Part shown: positions 5,153-8,377 of the stretch, piece after piece
Layout of the letters: each line of letters starts with the position of its first letter
How positions within the stretch are numbered: the first letter of the stretch is position 1
NCBI GenBank assembly: GCA_036381215.1
Contig: DASVDF010000054.1
Location: 1-8,377 of the forward strand
DNA: 8,377 bases
DNA from: IDS-8 sp036381215
Lineage (GTDB): Bacteria; Pseudomonadota; Gammaproteobacteria; Steroidobacterales; Woeseiaceae
Direction: 5' to 3'
Position numbers and translations under genes: made by a program
Notes under the pieces: generated by a model
What the model was told of the DNA's origin: nothing
The model's database searches: none
Seen by the model: the letters and a program-made list of their open reading frames with translations, nothing else

Positions 5153-6786
5153 TGGAGCGCCTTGAGGTAGTCGATGACGGCGAGGCGCACGACGGGGTCG
5201 CTGACCCCCGGATAGGTCATGGTGCTGCCCTCGGCGAACCCCTGCACGTCGCTCAGGAAGGCCGCAAGCGTAGCGTCGTCCCAGCGGCCGTCATGCTCCC
5301 GCAACGCTTCGGAGTAGGGGAAATCGGTCCCGGCGATACGGCGGCCGAACACGTGCCAGAGATTGGGAGCGGTGCCACCGGGGTAGTCCGGCGCCGCGTG
5401 ATGGCACTGCAGGCAAGTGCCGATCGTGCTGACCGCGAGTTGCCGCTCGCCTTCCGGAAGGCCGGCGACGATGTGGCGGATGTCGGGCTCGACCGGTTTC
5501 GCCGGCCGGATCTCGACGATGGCCGCGTCGTTCGTCCACACGACGATCGTGCCGTCTTCGAGCTGGTCGAGATCCCGGATGCGCTCCCCGATACGCACGG
5601 GCTCGTCGAAGATGACCCGGCCCTCGCTGTAGCGCAGGCGGTGCAGCGCCTTGCCGACCAGCGAGCCGACCAGCAGGTCGCCGTCCCAGGCGGGCAGGAA
5701 TCCGTGCACCTGGATCAGGTTCGACACGCCGATGGAGGGAATCCACGCGAACTCGGGTTTCGTGTAGCCGTCATGCCGGTTCTGCGTCTCGGACAGCGGC
5801 CAGCGCGTCATACCGTACTGGGCGCCGTAGGTGACGAACGGCCAGCCGTAATTGTGGCCCTCCACGATGCGGTTCAGCTCGTCGCCGCCGCGCGGGCCGT
5901 GCTCGGTGGACCAGATCGTATGGTCGTTCGCCAGCAGCAGGCCTTGCGGATTGCGATGCCCGGTCGACAGCTGGACCGCGCTGCCCGTGCTGGGGCGGAC
6001 GAGCAGGATCTTGCCGTAGTCGCTCGCCGGATCCTGCGCCAGCATCTCGGGATAGTCCCAGCCGTTGAAGTCGTGATCGCCGACGGTCATCAGCACGGCG
6101 TCAGGGCCGGCGACGATGAGGCGGCCGCCCGACTCGTGCCCGTTGAACACGGGCCGTGAGGCGTCGATAGGCAGGCACGGATTCGTGTCGTAGACCGTCC
6201 GCCAGTCGTCCGGCGCCGCGGACTGCAGCGACAGCGGCAGGTCTTTCTGGAGATCGAGTCTGGACAGGCGCACGGTAAAGCATCCGTCCTCGTCGTGCCA
6301 TTGGTGATGCGTGACCCAGAGGTGCGGCACGGGGACCGCCTGATCGTAGGCGACATCGATGAAGCGAAAAGAAGTCTCGGCGTTCGCGTACGTGAACTGG
6401 TTCTGCGCGAAGTGGGCGAGGTAGGCGTCGTAACCGTTATCGATGCGGATGTCGAGGGGAACGATCGGGCTTTCGGCGCCGGGACCGCGATAGAGATAGA
6501 ACTCGCCACGGTAGCTCATGATCAGCACGTCGTTGCCGAACGCATCGATGCCGCCGCCCTTGGGCGAGATGGGCACCGCCGAGGCGACGGCAAACGTAGT
6601 GAGCTCGAGCGTCGCGAGATCCGTGACCAGGGTGCGTCTGGCGACGGTCGGCTCGTCCCGCGCGAGTAGCCTGGCTGCGAGCGGGCGCAGCTCGTAGTAA
6701 GGCCACAGCTTCAGCGCGGTCCAGCCCGCGCCGGCGATGAACGCGGTCGCCAGCAGCGGCGCCACGGTCCAGGATTTCTTCAGCAC
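5149..6786 (-). CDS. Membrane-anchored PQQ-dependent sugar dehydrogenase fused to cytochrome c
   Basis: A 545-residue protein from the GTG at 6786. Residues 2-24 (LKKSWTVAPLLATAFIAGAGW) look like an uncleaved membrane anchor with the rest in the periplasm. Residues about 60-435 form a soluble-glucose-dehydrogenase-type beta-propeller: GHESGG with the likely catalytic His217, GHRNPQGL with the PQQ-contacting Arg278-Asn279, and EHGPRGGDE then NYGWP (296-316), matching the calcium/PQQ region of that family. Residues about 445-545 are a class I cytochrome c: CLQCH haem site (Cys458, Cys461, His462), GTAPNLWHVFGR, YSEAL and GSTM with likely axial Met523. This suggests oxidation of a sugar or oligosaccharide with electrons moving from PQQ to the attached haem. 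Substrate unknown. An in-frame TTG at 6864 would add 26 residues before the anchor but overlaps the TATAAT box, so GTG 6786, with GGGGG ten bases upstream, is preferred. Confidence 0.85.
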   Translation of the reverse strand: MLKKSWTVAPLLATAFIAGAGWTALKLWPYYELRPLAARLLARDEPTVARRTLVTDLATLELTTFAVASAVPISPKGGGIDAFGNDVLIMSYRGEFYLYRGPGAESPIVPLDIRIDNGYDAYLAHFAQNQFTYANAETSFRFIDVAYDQAVPVPHLWVTHHQWHDEDGCFTVRLSRLDLQKDLPLSLQSAAPDDWRTVYDTNPCLPIDASRPVFNGHESGGRLIVAGPDAVLMTVGDHDFNGWDYPEMLAQDPASDYGKILLVRPSTGSAVQLSTGHRNPQGLLLANDHTIWSTEHGPRGGDELNRIVEGHNYGWPFVTYGAQYGMTRWPLSETQNRHDGYTKPEFAWIPSIGVSNLIQVHGFLPAWDGDLLVGSLVGKALHRLRYSEGRVIFDEPVRIGERIRDLDQLEDGTIVVWTNDAAIVEIRPAKPVEPDIRHIVAGLPEGERQLAVSTIGTCLQCHHAAPDYPGGTAPNLWHVFGRRIAGTDFPYSEALREHDGRWDDATLAAFLSDVQGFAEGSTMTYPGVSDPVVRLAVIDYLKALQ

Positions 6787-6863
6787 AAGGAAATACCCCC
6801 GAGCCTTTGTCGTTGCTTCGGCGTCGACGGCTTCCGGTTGAAGCCGGGGGCATGCTTGCTGCA

Positions 6864-6869
6864 ATTATA
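6864..6869 (-). promoter_or_regulatory. Candidate -10 element for the dehydrogenase gene
   Basis: The minus strand reads a perfect TATAAT in the 112-bp gap after manC, 77 bases before the chosen GTG, implying a leader of about 70 bases. The 17-base-upstream hexamer TTTCGC is a poor -35. Confidence 0.45.
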
Positions 6870-6877
6870 GGACGCCG

Positions 6878-6889
6878 CGCTGCGCAGCG
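6878..6889. repeat. Perfect 12-bp palindrome beside the -10 box
   Basis: CGCTGCGCAGCG is a perfect palindrome centred 17 bp upstream of the TATAAT at 6864-6869, between it and the manC stop. A second palindrome, AACCCGGGTT (6891-6900), abuts it and overlaps the manC stop codon. They could form an operator or a weak stem after manC; no T-tract follows. Confidence 0.3.
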
Positions 6890-6898
6890 AAACCCGGG

Positions 6899-8332
6899 TT
6901 ACGTGTTCGTGCCCTCGCGGCCGTAGTTGTCCTCGAGGCGGACGATGTCGTCCTCGCCGAGGTAGTCGCCGCACTGCACCTCGATGATGTGCACCGGCTC
7001 GTCGCCGGGATTGGCGATGCGATGGACCGTGCCGATCGGAATGTAGGTCGACTCGTTGACGCCGAGATCGAATACCTCGTCATTGCGGGTGATGCGCGCG
7101 GTGCCGCGCACGACTACCCAGTGCTCGGCGCGGCGCGCGTGCTTCTGCAGCGACAGCACGGCGCCGGGATTCACGATGAGACGCTTGACCTGGAAGCCGT
7201 CGGCGCTATCGATGGAATCGTAGCTGCCCCACGGCCGGAACACCTGCCGGTGCAGCTTCGTCTCCTCGCGGCCCGCCGCCTTCAGCTGCTCGACGAGCTC
7301 TTTCACGTGCTGCGACTCGTCCATGCGCGCGACCAGCACCGCGTCCTTGTCCTCGACCACCACCACGCCTTCGAGACCGACGGCGCCGACGAGGCGGCTC
7401 TGCGCGCGCACATAGCTGTCGCGGCAGTCCTGGAGAACGACGTCGCCGACGACGGCATTGCCCCGCTCGTCTTGCGGGCTGACGGCGTGCAGCGCGGCCC
7501 AGGAGCCGACGTCGCTCCAGCCGGCCGCGAGCGGCACGACGACGGCGCGTCCGGTTTTCTCCATGACGGCGTAGTCGATGGAATCGGCCGGGCACGCACG
7601 GAACGCCCCGGGGTCGGGGCGCAGGAAATCGCTGTCCTGCCGCGCACGCTCCACGCTGCGCCGGCAGGCGTCGACGATGCCGGGCGCGAATGTCGCGAGC
7701 TCCTCGAGCCAGACGTCCGCGCGGAACAGGAAAATGCCGGCGTTCCAGAAGTGCCGGCCGTCCGCGACGAGCTGCGCGGCGGCGTTCTCGTCCGGTTTCT
7801 CGACGAACGAGACGACCGGCGCTGCCTGCCCTTCCCGCGCGTCGGCTTCGATGTAGCCGTAACCGGTGTGCGCGAACGTCGGGACCACGCCGAAGGTGAC
7901 GAGCTTGCCCGCCTCCGCCGCTGCCCTGCCCGCCTCCACCGCCGTCACGAACGCCGCGCGCTCCTCGATGACGTGGTCGGCCGGCATGACGAGCAGCAGC
8001 GGCGCGGCGCCTTCGTTCACTTGCGCGCCCGCGATCAGCGCGGCCAGCGTCGCGGCCGGCGCGGTGTTGCGGCCTTCGGGCTCCAGCACGATCGTCGCCG
8101 GGACGTCGCATCGGCGGAGCTGCTCGGCGACCAGGAAGCGGTGCGCCTCGTTGCAGACGACCAGCGTCGTCGGGGCGACTCCGGGCCGGCCGGCCAGACG
8201 CAGCGCGGTTTCCTGGAGCATCGTGCGCGGGCCCGGAAGCGGCAGCAGCTGCTTCGGGTACATGGAGCGGGAGGCGGGCCAAAGCCGCGTGCCGGAGCCG
8301 CCGGAAAGGACCACCGGCTGGATAACGCTCAT
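6899..8332 (-). CDS. manC: Mannose-1-phosphate guanylyltransferase/mannose-6-phosphate isomerase
   Basis: A 477-residue bifunctional ManC/XanB/AlgA-type cytoplasmic enzyme of normal family length. The N-terminal nucleotidyltransferase makes GDP-mannose from mannose-1-phosphate and GTP: GGSGTRLWPASR (11-22), PKQ (26-28), EPEGRNTAPA (84-93), FVEKP (176-180), WNAGIF (196-201), DYAVME (253-258) and GWSDVGSW (271-278). The C-terminal cupin (about 360-470) is the type II phosphomannose isomerase: FRPWG (365-369), RAEHW (401-405), GTVHRIANPG (434-443) and YLGEDDIVR (457-465). The usual QxHxHRAEHW motif reads QKHARRAEHW, so the second histidine (residue 400) is Arg; isomerase activity may be altered. 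The start ATG has GGGG eight bases upstream. A REP lies 14 bases before the ATG, so the promoter or upstream operon partner is outside the window. Confidence 0.92.
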   Translation of the reverse strand: MSVIQPVVLSGGSGTRLWPASRSMYPKQLLPLPGPRTMLQETALRLAGRPGVAPTTLVVCNEAHRFLVAEQLRRCDVPATIVLEPEGRNTAPAATLAALIAGAQVNEGAAPLLLVMPADHVIEERAAFVTAVEAGRAAAEAGKLVTFGVVPTFAHTGYGYIEADAREGQAAPVVSFVEKPDENAAAQLVADGRHFWNAGIFLFRADVWLEELATFAPGIVDACRRSVERARQDSDFLRPDPGAFRACPADSIDYAVMEKTGRAVVVPLAAGWSDVGSWAALHAVSPQDERGNAVVGDVVLQDCRDSYVRAQSRLVGAVGLEGVVVVEDKDAVLVARMDESQHVKELVEQLKAAGREETKLHRQVFRPWGSYDSIDSADGFQVKRLIVNPGAVLSLQKHARRAEHWVVVRGTARITRNDEVFDLGVNESTYIPIGTVHRIANPGDEPVHIIEVQCGDYLGEDDIVRLEDNYGREGTNT

Positions 8333-8346
8333 GTCTCGAACCCCGC

Positions 8347-8371
8347 GCAGGAGCGCGCATTGCGCGCGACC
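8347..8371 (+). repeat. REP element (GCAG variant) just before manC
   Basis: A 25-bp copy with head GCAGGAG, core CGCGC-ATT-GCGCG and tail CGACC, only 14 bases upstream of the manC start codon. If transcribed it would form a GC-rich hairpin directly before the ribosome binding site. Confidence 0.8.
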
Positions 8372-8377
8372 AGCGAT

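Noticed and set aside
6787..6864. Extension of the dehydrogenase to a TTG start
   Set aside because: The TTG overlaps the TATAAT box, so it would probably not be in the transcript, and it would put 26 polar residues ahead of the membrane anchor.

Overview
The window is GC-rich DNA with five protein-coding genes, all read from the minus strand. Motif content and the type of intergenic repeat suggest a gammaproteobacterium with a PEP-CTERM/exosortase (XrtA-type) exopolysaccharide system, perhaps near Steroidobacterales, Nevskiales or Xanthomonadales. The lineage is inferred from gene style only.

In order of transcription (high to low coordinates) the genes are: a bifunctional mannose-1-phosphate guanylyltransferase/mannose-6-phosphate isomerase (manC, 6899-8332); a membrane-anchored PQQ-type sugar dehydrogenase fused to a cytochrome c domain (5149-6786); a phosphomannomutase (manB/cpsG type, 3586-4968); a PEP-CTERM-system sensor histidine kinase (prsK, 1389-3449); and a secreted, probably lipid-anchored right-handed beta-helix protein whose C-terminus runs off the left edge (1-1148). 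ManC and ManB together make GDP-mannose from fructose-6-phosphate. PrsK is the sensor of the PrsK/PrsR pair that controls PEP-CTERM and exopolysaccharide genes. The beta-helix protein has the fold of polysaccharide lyases and epimerases. The sugar dehydrogenase could pass electrons from periplasmic sugar oxidation to the respiratory chain. The likely theme is extracellular polysaccharide supply and its control.

The genes do not look like one tight operon. Gaps range from 112 to 240 bp, and three of them hold a TATAAT-like -10 element shortly before the next gene. The gaps also hold a family of short palindromic repeats of the GTAG-headed REP type: six clear copies, plus two decayed cores in one cluster. 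Two of these REPs provide the TAG stop codon of the gene they follow.

No tRNA, rRNA, CRISPR array, insertion sequence or wholly new defence or metabolic system is visible. The points most worth a second look are the REP/stop-codon arrangement, the dehydrogenase-cytochrome fusion between the two GDP-mannose genes, a changed histidine in the ManC isomerase domain, the lack of a PrsR gene next to PrsK, and a perfect but badly placed Shine-Dalgarno sequence before the beta-helix gene.
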